Source of the DNA: Rhizophagus irregularis
Lineage: Eukaryota; Glomeromycota; Glomeromycetes; Glomerales; Glomeraceae
NCBI RefSeq assembly: GCF_026210795.1
Contig: NC_089435.1
Coordinates: 4,712,001 to 4,776,000 of the forward strand
Reading direction: 5' to 3'
Length of the DNA stretch: 64,000 bases
Shown here: one piece after another, positions 22,292-35,643 of the stretch
Layout: each line of letters opens with the position of its first letter
How positions within the stretch are numbered: position 1 is the stretch's first letter
Notes under the pieces: generated by a model
Told to the model about the DNA's origin: nothing
Seen by the model: only the letters and a program-made list of their open reading frames with translations
The model's database searches: none
Made by a program: the position numbers and the translations under genes

Positions 22292-25136
22292 ATGAAGAGG
22301 GTCTTTCAGAATGTGAGGTCGGTTTACATAAATCATACTTTATTAAAATTTAAAAGTCAAACTATTATAAATCAAAGGTTTTATACTACAACTATTAAAG
22401 GTAAAATATATATATATATAATACAAAAAATTTTCTCTTTTCTCTAAATTTCTAAAAAAAAAAAAAAAAAGTATGTATGTTAAATCAAAAAAAAATTCAT
22501 TTTTTTCAAGAATATTCTATATCTAAAACGAGGAATATTGGAATTATAGCTCATATCGATGGAGGTAATAAATTATTAATTATAATTCCGATATTGTTAT
22601 AATCATCAATTTTACGCGAGAATTTTTTTTTAGGCAAGACGACTACAACAGAACGAATGTTACATTATGCAGGCTTCACAAGACGTATAGGAGGTATTTC
22701 ACGTTTATATAACAAAAAATATTACATATGTATATATATATATATAAACGTTACATATATATATATTTTTTTTTATTAAGATGTGGATCATGGAGATACA
22801 ATCACGGATTATATGAAACAAGAACGTGAACGTGGAATCTCAATTACTTCAGCAGCAATTACATTTGGTTGGAAGAATCATAGAATAAATTTAATAGATA
22901 CTCCAGGTCATGTTGATTTCACTATTGAAGTTGAACGTAGTATTAGAGTTCTTGATGGTGCTATTACAATTTTAGATGGAGTTTCCGGTGTAGAAGCACA
23001 AACTCAAACTGTTTGGGATCAAGCTGATAAATATGGTATCCCAAGAATAGCTTATGTTAATAAAATGGATCGAATTGGTGCTGGATTTGGAAGAACTGTT
23101 AAAGAGATGCGTTATAAATTAGGAACAAGACCTCTTGTTTGTCAATTACCTATAATGAAAAAAGATTCTATAGGAAATAATTTATTTTTTGGAATTGTAG
23201 ATCTTCTTGATATGCAAGTATTGGATTGGAATAATAATCCTAATGGTTCTATTATAAATAAAACTATTTTAACTGAACAATATCCAATTTCTGGATTATT
23301 TGAGGAAGCAGTTAAAGGAAGATCTCATCTAGTCGAAACTTTATCTGAAATTGATGATCAATTATTAGAAATATTTTTAGCAAACGAGGATCCCATGAAA
23401 GTTCCCGTTGATGATATAAGAGAAGCATTACGTAGGGTTACTTTGAGTGGAAAAGCTGTACCAGTTTTTTGTGGTGCATCTTATAAAAATATTGGTGTAC
23501 AACCTTTAATGGATGCTGTGGTTGATTTTTTACCTTCTCCATTGGATCGTTTACCTCCACTAGCCACTTTATCAGATAAGATAGTTGAGATTCCATTAAA
23601 AGAAAAGGAAAAACTTTGCGCGTTCGCTTTTAAAGTCATTCATGATCATAAAAGGGGTCCGATGATTTTTGTTCGAGTATATTCGGGTAACATATATAAA
23701 GATTTTTTATGATATATTACGTGAGAGTATCAAAGAGTGATAGCGCATAGTCATAACGCGAATGTTTTTACAAAATTTTTTTTTCGATTGGGTACTATGG
23801 TGGTTCATGATGAACGGAAAATTGATGAAAAATTAATAGCACTCATAAAATATTTTTTTTCTCTTTTATTATAGGTAAAATTGATAATCGAATGACATTA
23901 TTTAATACGAGCTCACGTAAAAGAGAAAGAGTAAATAAGTTATTACAAATGTATGCTAATGATGTGGAAGAAATACCATCAATTTCAGCTGGTAATATTG
24001 GAGTAATTGTAGGACTTAAAGAAACAAGAACAGGTGATACGCTCATACAAATTAATGATTCACGTCAGGATCTTAAATTACAAAGTATTGATATTCCATC
24101 TCCAGTATTTTTTTACTCTGTTGAGCCAACTTCGATTTCAGATGAAAAACCATTAGAAGATGCTCTTAAGAACATGTTAAGAGAAGATCCTTCTCTTCAT
24201 GTTCATGTAGATTCCGATTCTGGACAAACATTAATTAGTGGTATGGGAGAATTACATTTAGAAATTATTAAAGATAGATTATTAACGGAATTTAAAGTTA
24301 ATGCGGAAATGGGAAAAATGCGAATTTCATATAGAGAAACTATTACAGTAGAACAATTAGAACATACTTGTTTATATGATCGTGAACTAATGGGAAAAAA
24401 ACAAAAAGCTCAAATTAGTTTAATGATTACTCCACTTCCTGAGAATGATAAAGGGATTTCAGAGGAAGGTGGTAATAGAATAGAAATAATAATTGATGAT
24501 TTAAATTCAGAACAACAAAATGAAACGAATAATCAGAATTCTTTGACAAAGTTAGATAAAATAGAAATAAGAGATGCATTACATTCCGGAATTTTATCAG
24601 CCCTTTATAGAGGACCAATATTAGGTTTTCCAATTACAGGTCTTTATATTAAGGTTCATTCTCCAAAATTATTTGGATTAGAATCGACCAAGACGGCCAT
24701 TAGTGCATGTGCTTCGCAAGCACTTGGTGAAGCTATGAAAAATGGAGCTCCAGCTTTATTAGAACCTTTAATGGACGTAGAAGTTGAAGTACCTGAAGAA
24801 CATTTAGGTGATGTACTTGCTGATTTAACTGGAACAAGAAGAGGAAATATTTTGGGATTAGAAACTTCAGGTCAATTAATAGATTATGATCATTCAATAG
24901 AAATTTATGCTCCACCGGATTCAACATATATTTCATCAAATGAGAAACAAAAGGTAATTGAACCGAAAAGAATTATAAAAGCTCATGTACCTTTATCTAC
25001 TTTATTGGGATATTCATCATCTTTAAGATCTTTAACTGGTGGAACCGGATCTTTTAATATGAGAATACATTCATTTGGTATTATGAGTGAAGATAGAGCA
25101 AAGTCTGTAATTACTGAAATACAAGGTGGATATTAA
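22292..25136 (+). CDS. Mitochondrial elongation factor G2 (ribosome-recycling EF-G), 5 exons
   Basis: Exons 22292-22400, 22511-22564, 22634-22693, 22781-23686 and 23875-25136 join in frame (all phase 1, GT-AG) to 796 residues. Residues 1-36 are basic, hydroxylated and free of acidic residues (MKRVFQNVRSVY...), as in a mitochondrial presequence. GTPase motifs are present: P-loop AHIDGGKT (50-57), switch RERGISITSAA, DTPGH (114-118) and NKMD (168-171). The EF-G domains follow to a C-terminus with TGGTGSFNM and a short tail. DHGDTITDYMKQERERGI and the second half fit the EF-G2 branch (GFM2, yeast MEF2), which splits post-termination mitochondrial ribosomes with RRF, rather than the EF-G1 branch. 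An Asn/Gln-rich insert lies in domain IV. It is convergent with NUS1. Confidence 0.92.
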
Positions 25137-25561
25137 ATAATAAAAAGATTTATTAAAATCATAATAATTAATACGGTGTATATAATATAAAATTCTAAGT
25201 CTATTATTCTATATTTCCGTCTATTGGCTAATTATATAAAGTAATTTAAAATGATATTTATAATAATTCTCTCAAAAAATAACTTATTTTATTTATTTTC
25301 AAATTAAACCCTAAATAATTTTATTAAGTAATTTTCTATATTATATTTACAAAGAACTATTTATCAGATTTAATTTAATCGAATTAATATAATTACGAAT
25401 TACGTAATAAGTAACTTATGTAAACTTATGTAATTACCTTTACTGATAATTACCAAAATAAAAGTCAAATTTCATAAATTTTTTTTTTTTAAAAAAAAAA
25501 TTCCTCAAAGGAAATTATTTATTAATAAATTATTATTAACTAGTTAATAAGTTCCCACTCC
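25137..25561. other. Intergenic between convergent genes
   Basis: The shared 3' region of the EF-G2 gene (+) and NUS1 (-). A/T-rich; nothing else seen. Confidence 0.5.
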
Positions 25562-26725
25562 TTATTTACCAAATCGTTGATTACATTTTGAATATTTACG
25601 GAGTCCTTGTAGAAAGATGGAATAACTAAAGTTTGGATTATCAGGTACATGACTTTTTATATAGAATAAAATTAAAAGAAAAAAATTTTAAAAAATATTC
25701 ATTAAAAATTAAAAATCTCGAAAAAAAAATCAAAACTTACAATATTTCAGTTAGATGAATTTGCCATGGTGGGAATCCATCAAGATCAATTCTTGAAGAA
25801 AATGAAATGAGAAGTTGTGGTTCAGGGATTTGGAATACTTTTAGAATGATAAAAAAAAAGAAGTTAAATATGGTAAGGCAAAATAATTTATATAAAAAAA
25901 AAATACCCCTTCTCACACATACTCTTTAACCTCCTGTCTAATTCTTGAATATTCACATCATCATATTTTATCTTTTCTTGTATAACATCTTTAGTTAAAG
26001 ATTTTGTCGTTTCCACTATTCGTGCACGACCATCAGAACGTGAGATCAGATTAACAAGTAAATCTAAAAAAAAAATATGTTTTCAATTTATCGATTTAAT
26101 AACTTTTAGAAATGATTAAAAAATAAAAATAAATTAAATTAATACCTGATTGATTTGTTTCATTTTCTATAGGTGATGATATAGAACTAGGTGACGTTAC
26201 CTGAATAGTCGGTAAAATCTTTTCTAGAGAAATGAATTCTCGTGAAACGGAATTGATGTGATATTGAAGTAATTGAATATATTCTTTCAGATGACCTTTA
26301 AAAAAAAGGGAAAAAAAGGTAAGGTAAGTAATAAATCAAATCATTAACATATATAAAATAATTATAAAGATACCTTCAGGTTCATAAATGCTCACTGTTT
26401 TCACCCCAAAACACCAAGCCCAACAACACAACTGCGCCGCCTCAATCAATCTTTCTTCTTGGATATCATCACTCCAAAACATTACCGCAAGATGTTTTGG
26501 TATCTTATCTAAATATTTAATATCACCAGATAATTGTGATGCACATGTTGGCGTACGGTTTCTTAAAAAAAGTAATGGTATTGACAAATATAATTTATAA
26601 AGCGAATACATAAAATGTAAGATTACTAATAATAAATTATAGATAAGGTCTGGTCTTCTATAAAATATTATCACAAGACCTATGAGTAACAATGGAATAA
26701 ATAAGAAAATTTCTGTTGATACCAT
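25562..26725 (-). CDS. NUS1-like subunit of dehydrodolichyl diphosphate synthase, 5 exons
   Basis: Exons 26725-26374, 26295-26146, 26063-25923, 25837-25741 and 25625-25562 join in frame to 267 residues. The N-terminus has one or two membrane spans (residues 3-22 and about 27-50). KIPKHLAVMFW and VKTVSIYEPEGHLKEYI match the degenerate cis-prenyltransferase fold. VNLISRSDGRARIV, PPWQIHLTEIF and the C-terminal QRFGK (the R-x-G motif) match NUS1/Nogo-B receptor. Known role of the family: the non-catalytic subunit that, with the catalytic cis-prenyltransferase, makes dolichol precursors at the ER for N-glycosylation and O-mannosylation; the R-x-G motif supports activity of the heteromer. It is divergent from the alpha-arrestin gene across about 730 bases. 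The identity is strong because all five exons carry family motifs. Confidence 0.9.
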
Positions 26726-27455
26726 AATTCTGTATATTGAGTTTATTTTTGATCTAGATTTTAATTTCTATCTTTAATAAAATAATAATCAACCCCCTCT
26801 CTTTTTTTTTGTAATTCTAAAAAGAGAAAATAAAGTTTGTGAGATTCGTTGAAAAGATTTTTTAAAAGGTGGGTAGTTCATTTTCATAAATCATAATTGT
26901 ACAACGGCATATCATGTGATTGTGTCCAGATAAGGATACTTATTGTCTGATTGTCATGGAAAAAAAGTACTTATGGATCGGTTATATATATTTGACCAAT
27001 TTCTCCGAAAATGTTGTAATGTTTCTATATAAATATAGTATAAAAAATGAGAATCATCTCGTGAATTATTTTTGAATTAAACAAAATGGAACATATTTAT
27101 ACATAATTTACATAATTTACACGAATAAACTCCTAAGTGTGAATATCATAATCGCGATCGAAAATGGGATGAATCGTTAAATCATGAATGGGGATTGAAT
27201 TATTTTTTGATCATCCGTACTATTAAATATTGACCTTTATGGCTTTTAATTGCGCATTTCTTTTTCTTTCCTTTAAAATTCTCGACGAAAAAAAAAAATT
27301 AAAAATTTATAATCTTAAGGAGCTACATTCCTTTATTAAATAACATTCCTTATTATTATATTATTTATTATTATTATTATAATAATCTACTACAATTATT
27401 ATTAAAGTTTGATTTTATTACATTCTTTACTCATTTTTAGAAAAAATAAAAAAGA
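26726..27455. other. Divergent promoter region between NUS1 and alpha-arrestin
   Basis: 730 bases serving both genes; A/T-rich with (ATT)n near 27355-27385. No further gene seen. Confidence 0.5.
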
Positions 27456-28835
27456 ATGTTTGATAAAAATGAAAAAAGTGCTTCGTTGGAAATATTCCTG
27501 GATGAAGATTTTGAAGGTACAATGTATGGTCTTCCTGAAGAATCATTAGGATGTAAACTAGGAGGAAAGGTCGTTCTTAATAATACAAAGGCAATTCAAG
27601 CAAAATATTTATTATTTGTCTTTGCTGGGAAAATAATTGTTGCATGTGGACCTCCTATGTCATCTTCAAGGCCAGAATGTAAATAAATAATTTTTTGACA
27701 TAATATATATTAATTCTTAATTCTTATCCACCTTTTTTTTTTAATTAATAAAATTTTTTTCGTTTACAAAAAAATAACAGACAGCGAAATTAAAACCATA
27801 TTTCGAAAAGAATGTTTATTTCATGATTCAGCAACATCCAATAAGAAAATTCCTGCCGGAACACATGAATATTATTTTGAATTTGAACTTCCAGGAAATT
27901 TACCATCATCATTCAAAGGATCACGTGGAAAAATTGAATATTATTGTACAGCAGTTCTCTCAAGACCAATATTCCGTAACGATTTAATAGTAAAGAAAAT
28001 TGTAAACATTAAACGTTGTTTAATGGACGAAACGCGAGCAGCACAAACACATCATACCACATTTACCGAAGGAATTTTGGATGAAAAGATTCATTATCAA
28101 ATTAGTACTCCTATTATGACATTTCGTGAAGGTGGTTTAGTTCAAAATGAATTAATATTAAAATCTGACAATATTGGTACTGCTATTGAAGCTATCGAAT
28201 ATGGATTAAAAGAACATATTCATTATCACACAACTGGTGAAGAGGCTACGGCTGTTATAGCGAATGTTAATGAAGAACGTTATCCTCTCGGTAAGAGACG
28301 AATTAAAATCGATCCAGATAGTAATGATGGAGACCCAATTATGATTAATTTTCGTTTATGTCCATGGGTTAATTGTGATGTAAATTCTGAATTAATTGAT
28401 GTTATTCATAAGTTATCGTTTACCATTTGCGTTACGGAGGCAGTTAACCTTTGCAGCGATAATGAAAGTGTTTTATCTGAAGCGACAAATCGAAGGAGTA
28501 GTCGTAGAATATCTTTTGGAAGAAATCCAAATAGAAGACATAGTTCAAGAACTATGTCTCTATCAAATCTATCAAATATCATAAATTCTCAAAGAAATAC
28601 ACTTGTATCTAAGGTTGAAAGGAAACGATTACATTTTGAAATTCCGATCATAGTAACGACAAAATCTATCAAACCGAGTCAAGAATCTCTTTCTGATACT
28701 TTAATTGATCGACCCCCATCCTATGCGATTGCTTCAATGGTTTCTCCACCTCCTGAGTATGTCGATATAGGCATGCCTGAATTTTCGACGCATGAAAATT
28801 TAGAAACTGATTATGTAGTATACGATTTATTATAA
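27456..28835 (+). CDS. Alpha-arrestin (ART/ARRDC-like) ubiquitin-ligase adaptor, 2 exons
   Basis: Exons 27456-27678 and 27781-28835 (GAAT|GTAAAT ... AACAG|AC) give 425 residues. The N-terminal arrestin fold is seen as LEIFLDEDFEG, GGKVVLNN, IPAGTHEYYFEFELPGNLP and KIEYYCTAVL. The C-terminal arrestin half follows (about residues 170-300). Two PPxY motifs, PPSY (386-389) and PPEY (398-401), lie in the disordered tail; in this family they recruit Nedd4/Rsp5 WW domains to ubiquitinate plasma-membrane transporters and receptors. A basic Ser-rich stretch before the tail has three RRxS sites (RRSS, RRIS, RRHS) typical of PKA targets, suggesting phospho-regulation. Cargo is unknown. Confidence 0.88.
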
Positions 28836-29424
28836 ATTTTATAGTACGGGATAAGGGATATTCTTTGTAATGTATTGTAATTTTTATTTCTAAAAATTGT
28901 ATAAAAGTAATTAATTTAATAATTTATTAAAAATTTAAGTTTTTCGAATCGTTGATCGAGTCGTTTATTTAATTTTCGCGCATATTGTATAGCGATGTTA
29001 TAACGAAGTGTGTGTATCCCTTCAACAATAAATTTGATAGTAAATTCTAGAAACGAAAAGATATGAGAGATAATTTGGATAGTTCACTAATTTAAAGGTT
29101 CGCCCACGCGACTTTAAGGCATGTGACTTTAATTCCGTAACGCCTTTTAGTGATTAATTGACCGATATTTTTATACTGAAATCAGTATTAGTAGCATCAA
29201 TTCCTATTAGTTAGAATAGTGATATCGGTTTTCGACCATGTTTACGTTTAATTATAGTTGTAATGACTTTAAATAAGTATATATAATTTAATTAATTATA
29301 CATACTGTTATTTTATTTAATTCTAATTCTAATAATACATAAATTTATCTATACAAAAAATTATCTTATTCAAATATATAAGTAAATTTCTAAGATAACA
29401 TGTTAATTTATAATTGATCAATAA
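28836..29424. other. Intergenic between convergent genes
   Basis: The 3' regions of the alpha-arrestin (+) and O-fucosyltransferase-like copy B (-). No other feature seen. Confidence 0.5.
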
Positions 29425-31087
29425 TTATTTACTGGGCCTTTTCCATCTTGTGATAGTATTCCGAATTCTCGTATCACCACTGTCTATTAAATTTTTTCTT
29501 GCTTCACCAATAAGTTTAGTATAAGTTGATAATATTCTACAACAATCTCTAGGACCACTTATAAAATAATCAGATTGTATGCATATTAATTTATCCAAAA
29601 TTCCATGTATACCTGAATTATTAAATTCTGAATCATAATATTCATTATTTCTAAATTCTTTGAGAGCATTTAAAGAAATCCAAGTATTAATATCAAATGT
29701 TGAATTAAGCATTTGAATTGCTAATTTATGATATTTTTCTACTCTATAAAATGTACTTGAAGCTGATTTACCTCCTGAAATAGGATAATCTGTTGCAAGA
29801 TATATATTATTTATTCCTACTTTTGTTTTAAGATTATTAATCATCTTAATTAATTCACTAGCACAATTTGGCATTTTCTGAGGTATACCTTGTTCCATTC
29901 TCCAATGAATACAATAATATGGTTGTAATTTATTTCTAATTTCATTTGCTTGATTTAAAATATGAGGAGCAAATGGTATTTGTTCTTCAATTAATGGAAA
30001 CATTTGTTTTCTACAACGATTTCGAATTAATAATACAGGAGATTTTCTATTTTTAAGATTTTCCGTTAAAAAATTAAACATTTTAAATTCAAAATCTTTT
30101 ATCATAATTTTTCCAGAATGAAATTCAATATAATCAGATATATTTAAATTGAATTGATCCAAACATAAATTATTAATAAGTTTTTTTCCATATTGTACAC
30201 CTTGTTCAATAGAAATATAATCATGATCTCTTATAGAATAAGAATCATTTCTACCATCTTCTATTAACCAAGTATGTAAAGTATCAGGTTTAATTAAAAG
30301 TTCTTCTGTCCATTCTTTAAAAGTTTGTTGTGTCATAAATTTTACTCTTGGAAACATTTCTTTCATTTTTTCTAAATCATAATAAAATTCAAAAGGAAAT
30401 TTCGTACAACAATCTATTCTTGAATTTCCAACATTAGGTAATACCATTATACGATTAAGTGATTCTGCGAGAAAAGTTAAAGATCTAAGATGAAGGTTTG
30501 CTCTTGTTTCTTGTTCAGGAATAAAATATGGAAACATGAAATTACAAGTCTTTTCACCACAATATTTTAAATTAACTTTTTCATCATGTTCGATTAATTT
30601 TGATCTGTCATTATCAAATTCATTATCAAATTCTTTGGTTATAGCAATCTCTTCTAATGATAATGACTTTTTTTTAAAAATAAATAAATAAATAAATAAA
30701 TAAAAAATTAATAATTGATTTATATTAATAAAAAAGTACAGTTACTCGATTAAAACTTAGAACTCGATATAACGACTAATACGACATGAAGAATTTCACT
30801 TTAAATATGAACATATAAACGGTATAACGATTATTTTCGGTGAACCTAAGAGTACGTTATATCGAGTTCGCCATATTACTGTTCGTTACATCATATATCA
30901 TATTGAGCTCGTTTATATCGAGTTCGTTATACCAAGTTCGTTATATCGAGTTTGTTATATCGAGTCCTGACTGTAATGTAAAAATACTTACTTGTTTGGT
31001 ATCTGTATCATCCGTACCAAATACTAAAAATGATGTAATCCATATAATATATGCGATTGTAACAATCAATACTACTTTCCTTAACAT
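29425..31087 (-). CDS. O-fucosyltransferase-like protein (copy B), HWRME intact
   Basis: Exon 1 (31087-30992) encodes a short cytosolic tail and signal anchor (about residues 5-23). Exon 2 (30666-29425) encodes the lumenal domain. They join at phase 0 (CAA|GTAAGT ... AAAAG|TCA) to 445 residues. Landmarks are YC-x3-C, PEQETRA, RIMVLPNVGNS, FPFEFYYD, HWRMEQ (286-291, with Arg288), YLATDYP (to residue 327) and GILDKLICIQSDYFISGP. HxR and the later IATD-like motif correspond in type to nucleotide-sugar-binding motifs of GDP-fucose O-fucosyltransferases, so this copy may be active. The acceptor substrate is unknown, and family assignment rests on motifs only. The intron carries its own repeats. 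Confidence 0.72.
30760..30966. repeat. Inverted and direct repeats inside the copy B intron
   Basis: GAACTCGATATAAC (30760-30773) is the exact reverse complement of GTTATATCGAGTTC (30856-30869). Four further near-copies of the latter follow in direct orientation up to 30966. This makes a short inverted element with a tandemly amplified end, within the intron that splits the membrane anchor from the lumenal domain. Confidence 0.75.
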
Positions 31088-31927
31088 GATGTTTTCAAAA
31101 AGATATACAGTACAAAGAATGAAGTTTTAGAATATAATGATTTGAGAAAGGGAATGATAATAGGAATAATGAAAGATGATGGTGGTATGTATGAAGGGGA
31201 GATGGTATAAAATATAATATGTTTTAATTATTCAGTTTACTTGTAGGAAGCATGAAAATCTTCGTGAAGCGACGAAAAAAAGAAAGGAATGATATTTCGA
31301 TATGAAAAGTAATGGGTCGGAAAAGAAAAAAAAATGAAATGAAAAGTAATGGGTCGAAATATGGATCGGAAAAAAGAAAAAAAAATGAATGGAAATATGG
31401 ATTGAAAAGATATGGAAATAATTAATGAGTTAAAAGATGATATGGGAGTAAAAAAAATGATATGGAAATAAAATGATATGGTAGGATTTAAAAAGGATAT
31501 GAATTAAAAAAGAAAGAAAATTTGATTGGTTGATTTTTAAGGTTTAAAATGATGTAAATTATGTTTAAACAGTTGGGATTAAATACCATAGAGCGCATTT
31601 ATGCATTAAATAACAATTATAGGAATGTTCTTATGTTGCATGTCAATGACTTTTTCAAAAATATTTTTTTTTTGTGACACAAAATTAATTAGTTTTAACG
31701 CCGATAACCGAAGTCCCGAACCGAAAATCCTTAAAAGATAAACAAAAGGACAACCGAATTCCAAAGAAAATTAATCTTTTCGATGAACATAGTATGTACA
31801 AATTTATTGGTTCGCTCCCCAAGTTCTCAATTAAACTTTGATTAAAATCGTAATTATTTTATTTGATTTTATTCATTATGTACATAAAATGTCTAACTAA
31901 ATCATAGGGCTACCAATAAAATTTTCT
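31088..31927. other. Intergenic between two O-fucosyltransferase-like genes
   Basis: 5' of copy B and 3' of copy C. Purine-rich on the + strand, with imperfect repeats of AAAAGTAATGGGTCG and GATATGGAAATA around 31300-31460. No gene seen. Confidence 0.45.
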
Positions 31928-33650
31928 TTAATTTTCATACCACATCTCCCAAACGTTCTTTAAATAATAATATTTTTTCCCTACATTTTTTGTTCTCTCT
32001 TCTCGTACTTTCTTTGTATACTTTGATATATAACGACCACATACTTTCGGACAAGATACAAAATAATCGGCTTGTATTAATACTAACTTATCTAATATTC
32101 CTTGTATACCAGCTCCCATTAATTCTTTTTTTATCCATTTATCTTTTGGAAGATAATCAAATGGATGTAAAGAAACCCAAGTATTTAAACTTACAGAAGA
32201 ATTTAATATTTGAATAGCATTAATATGATATTTTGTTATCACGTGGAAAGTTGTAGATTGAGCTTTATTCTCACCTAATAAAGGATAATCAGTAGCTAAA
32301 TATAAATTTTTTATACCAGTTCTACTTTCTTTATCTTTAACCCACTTAACTAAATTTTTTGCACAATCAGGCATCATTTTTGGTTTACCAAGTTCCATCC
32401 TCCAATGACTTGCAATATAAGGTCTTAATTTTTCTGATATAGAATTTGCAGCATCTATAATATGGTTAGCATAATCTAATGAACTAAGAGGTTTAAATAA
32501 AGGATAACGTATTTCATGTTTAATTAATAAAACTTCAGCATTTGTATCTAATTCTTTTAATATTAAATTTTCAAAAGTTTCAAGATTTTTACCCTTACTT
32601 AAATAAATATCTTTAAATATTGTAGTATCATTTAATCTTAAATTAAATAATCTTAAACAATTTGATAAATTTAATTTTTCAACATAAGGTTGAACATGAT
32701 TTACTGTATATGAATGATTTTTGTTGATTGTAATAAATCCATGAAAAGTATCGGGTTTTTCTTTTCTTTCTTTTGTCCAAAATTGAAAATCTTTTTGTGT
32801 AATGAATTTAACATTTGGAAACCTTTTTTGAAGTTTGTCCACATTATAATAAAAATCGAAAGAAAATGGTTGACATGCAAATATATGTGAATTTCCTACA
32901 TTAGTTAATACCATAATTCTATTTAATTTTTCGGCTAATTGTACAAATGATAAAAAATGTTGATTTGCTTGAGTTTCTTGTTCTGGTGGATAATAAGCGA
33001 ATAAGAATCTACATGTATTAGATTGACAATATTTTTGATTTATTATGATGTCAACATGAAAAGTTGGAGTTGATGTAGTATTAGTTGATGGGGATGTTGT
33101 TGGCGTTGATGGGGATGAAGTATTAGTTGGAGTTGATGGGGATAATGTCATTATAGCCTTCAAATAAATCGAAAAAAAAATGTTAAATAAATCGAAAAAA
33201 AACAATTCCGTCGGGTATCTTAATCGGATATACAGATATTCATAATATTGTTGATTACGCGATTATACTATATTTTGCCAAGATTACACCAATTTCCATT
33301 ACTCCGTTACACCGGTATTGCATCTCCGTACACACTTTCCATAAATATATTATCCGTTGATAATAAGTACCCGATAAATTATTAATGAAAGAAATGATAC
33401 TTACATCTTTCGATTGCGATTGTGAAGGTGATTGTGAAGGTGATTGCGATTGAATAATTGAAATTGGTTCTCCAATTTCTCCAATATCAGGTTGAGTCGA
33501 TGAGTTAGTTATATTATCATTATTAACATTATTATTTTTATAAAAGTATAAATAACTAATAAGACTCCAAAATATGAATATTATTAAGAGCAATTTAAAT
33601 GTTTCTCGATTCCAAGAAATGTTTATGTTTACAATCGGTTGTTTGAACAT
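31928..33650 (-). CDS. O-fucosyltransferase-like protein (copy C), HWRME intact
   Basis: Exon 1 (33650-33405) and exon 2 (33157-31928) join at phase 0 (GAT|GTAAGT ... TTGAAG|GCT) to 491 residues. A membrane anchor lies near residues 17-36. A Ser/Gln/Pro stem and then a Ser/Thr/Pro-rich, mucin-like stretch (TLSPSTPTNTSS...) are encoded by a GTTGATGGGGATG-type minisatellite. Lumenal landmarks: YC-x3-C, YYPPEQETQANQHF, RIMVLTNVGNSHI, HWRMEL (Arg335), YLATDYPL and GIQGILDKLVLIQADYFVSCP. It is the closest relative of the pseudogene at 36807-38062 and probably a functional type II glycosyltransferase of the O-fucosyltransferase class; donor and acceptor are unproven. Confidence 0.74.
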
Positions 33651-35643
33651 TTTGAGTTATTTTCTTTTCTTTTTCTACGTATAATATATAATATATAATA
33701 AATAGTATGTAATAAATATATAATTTATATAATTTAATATGAGAGAACAAAAAAAAAGTTTTTTTATTTATGAAATAATTTGATTTATAAAGAGAACAAA
33801 ATGGTTGACAAGAAATGGGGAATTGAAAATTGAGACAAATATAATATAAATACATTTTGTGATTATTTGATGGGTTATGCCCGTAAGAGCTTTGCCCGTA
33901 AGAAAAAATAATTTTATGTTTATGTTTACTATTATTACTACTAATATTATACGAACACAATTAAAGAAGGTACAATTTTAATACATATTTCTTATTTTAG
34001 AGATGTTTTTTTGCAATTTATAATTGATTATCAATCTTTTTTGTTTCATGTTAATATGGTAAAAAATGGTATAATGATTTGAAATTCGCATGATACAATA
34101 ACAAAAACATGGGAAAATATATCCAAAAATATTAAATATTATGATATCAGAATAGAAATTTAAACGAATCAAAATTCTGTTGCAAAGAAAATGTAGCATA
34201 CAATATAATATGCTGCATGTCATTTAATATTTCGGGTACATTATTTTGTGTACTTTATTTCGGGTACATTTGTTTACGGTTCTACGTACTCTTTAACTAT
34301 TTATAGATTTTGTAAAGCTGTCAAAGATATCTGCTTTGCATTAATTTTAAGAAATGAATATTTTAAAATTAGATATAGTACTAGATGTACAATATGTTTG
34401 TGACATTAATTCTTTTAAAGAAATATTTGAATTCCCTTTATGTTTTATTATGTACTATATACACCATAATAACTTAATATTGCTCATGTAAACAAATATA
34501 TATATATATATTACAAAGAAAAATGATAAGGCGTTAGAAAAGTTAAAAGGAGGAATTTTGAAAGTAATCTCAAAAAAAAAACGTGGATTAGTGTCATCTG
34601 GATAACGTATTTTTGCGAATTGTGTTTGTAATGTTACGTTTTGTGTAAAAAGAACGGATCAACAGAAAATTTTAAAAAAAACTTTAAAATTTGAAATTAT
34701 TTGTGAAACAAATCTTTTCTTAGTTCATACATTTCATATATTATTGTATATTACTTTATTAATATCTTCATTAATCAATATATCAAACGAAACTGATGAT
34801 TATTCTAATGTTTCTTTGAACTTTGTAGTGATAAAATAATAATTATCACTTTATAAACATTATATGCAATGTACAGTATCACGCAAAAACGACTTGAAAT
34901 TACCGGAATGAATTTTTAATGATAACCAATTTTGATTTCATTGATTTCGAAACTTTAAAGAAAATATTCTGCCAAAATACCATAATTGATCTATTAAAAC
35001 GTAATGTGGAGTACCTTTTTGTTTAGCCTATTATCATTTAAATGATTGAAGGTAATTTAAAAGTAATTAACATGTGATTATACCGTTTAATTAATGCATT
35101 ACATATACATCATATATGAAAAAAAGTGAAAAAAAAAAGGATTTTTGTAGTGCATATGTAACACGATAAAATCGATTATGCACATCAAAAAGGATTTCTA
35201 TAAACAGAGCACCTTCTTTTTGAAAAAAAGATAAAAAAAAAAAACTTATTGCAAAATTACTTTATTAGGAGATTGATATAGATTATTAGTTATTTTATTT
35301 ATTGTTAGGATTGTCCTGGAATTATAATAATCCGTTCTTTCAACTTTGATTTCAAATATTTCAAAATGGAGTGACTAAAACATTGATTATTCTGGATTAA
35401 CCGAATGACCGTATTACCGGAATTTAAAATACGGAGTATATGATACGGAAGACCCAAATTAAGTTTTTAATTGATGTATAATAACTTTAAATTTCCGTTA
35501 GAATTATCAAACTGATAGTAATGATAAATTTCGTTAGAACGATCAACTGATAGTATTAATCCTATTTTAAATGAATGATATAAAAATAAGTTGATTATAG
35601 AATGAAAAAGCAGTTTTAGTAGATCATTAAAAACTTTACTATT

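Noticed and set aside
33595-33960. 121-codon minus-strand frame overlapping exon 1 of copy C
   Set aside because: It overlaps the well-supported anchor exon in another frame and has no recognisable features.
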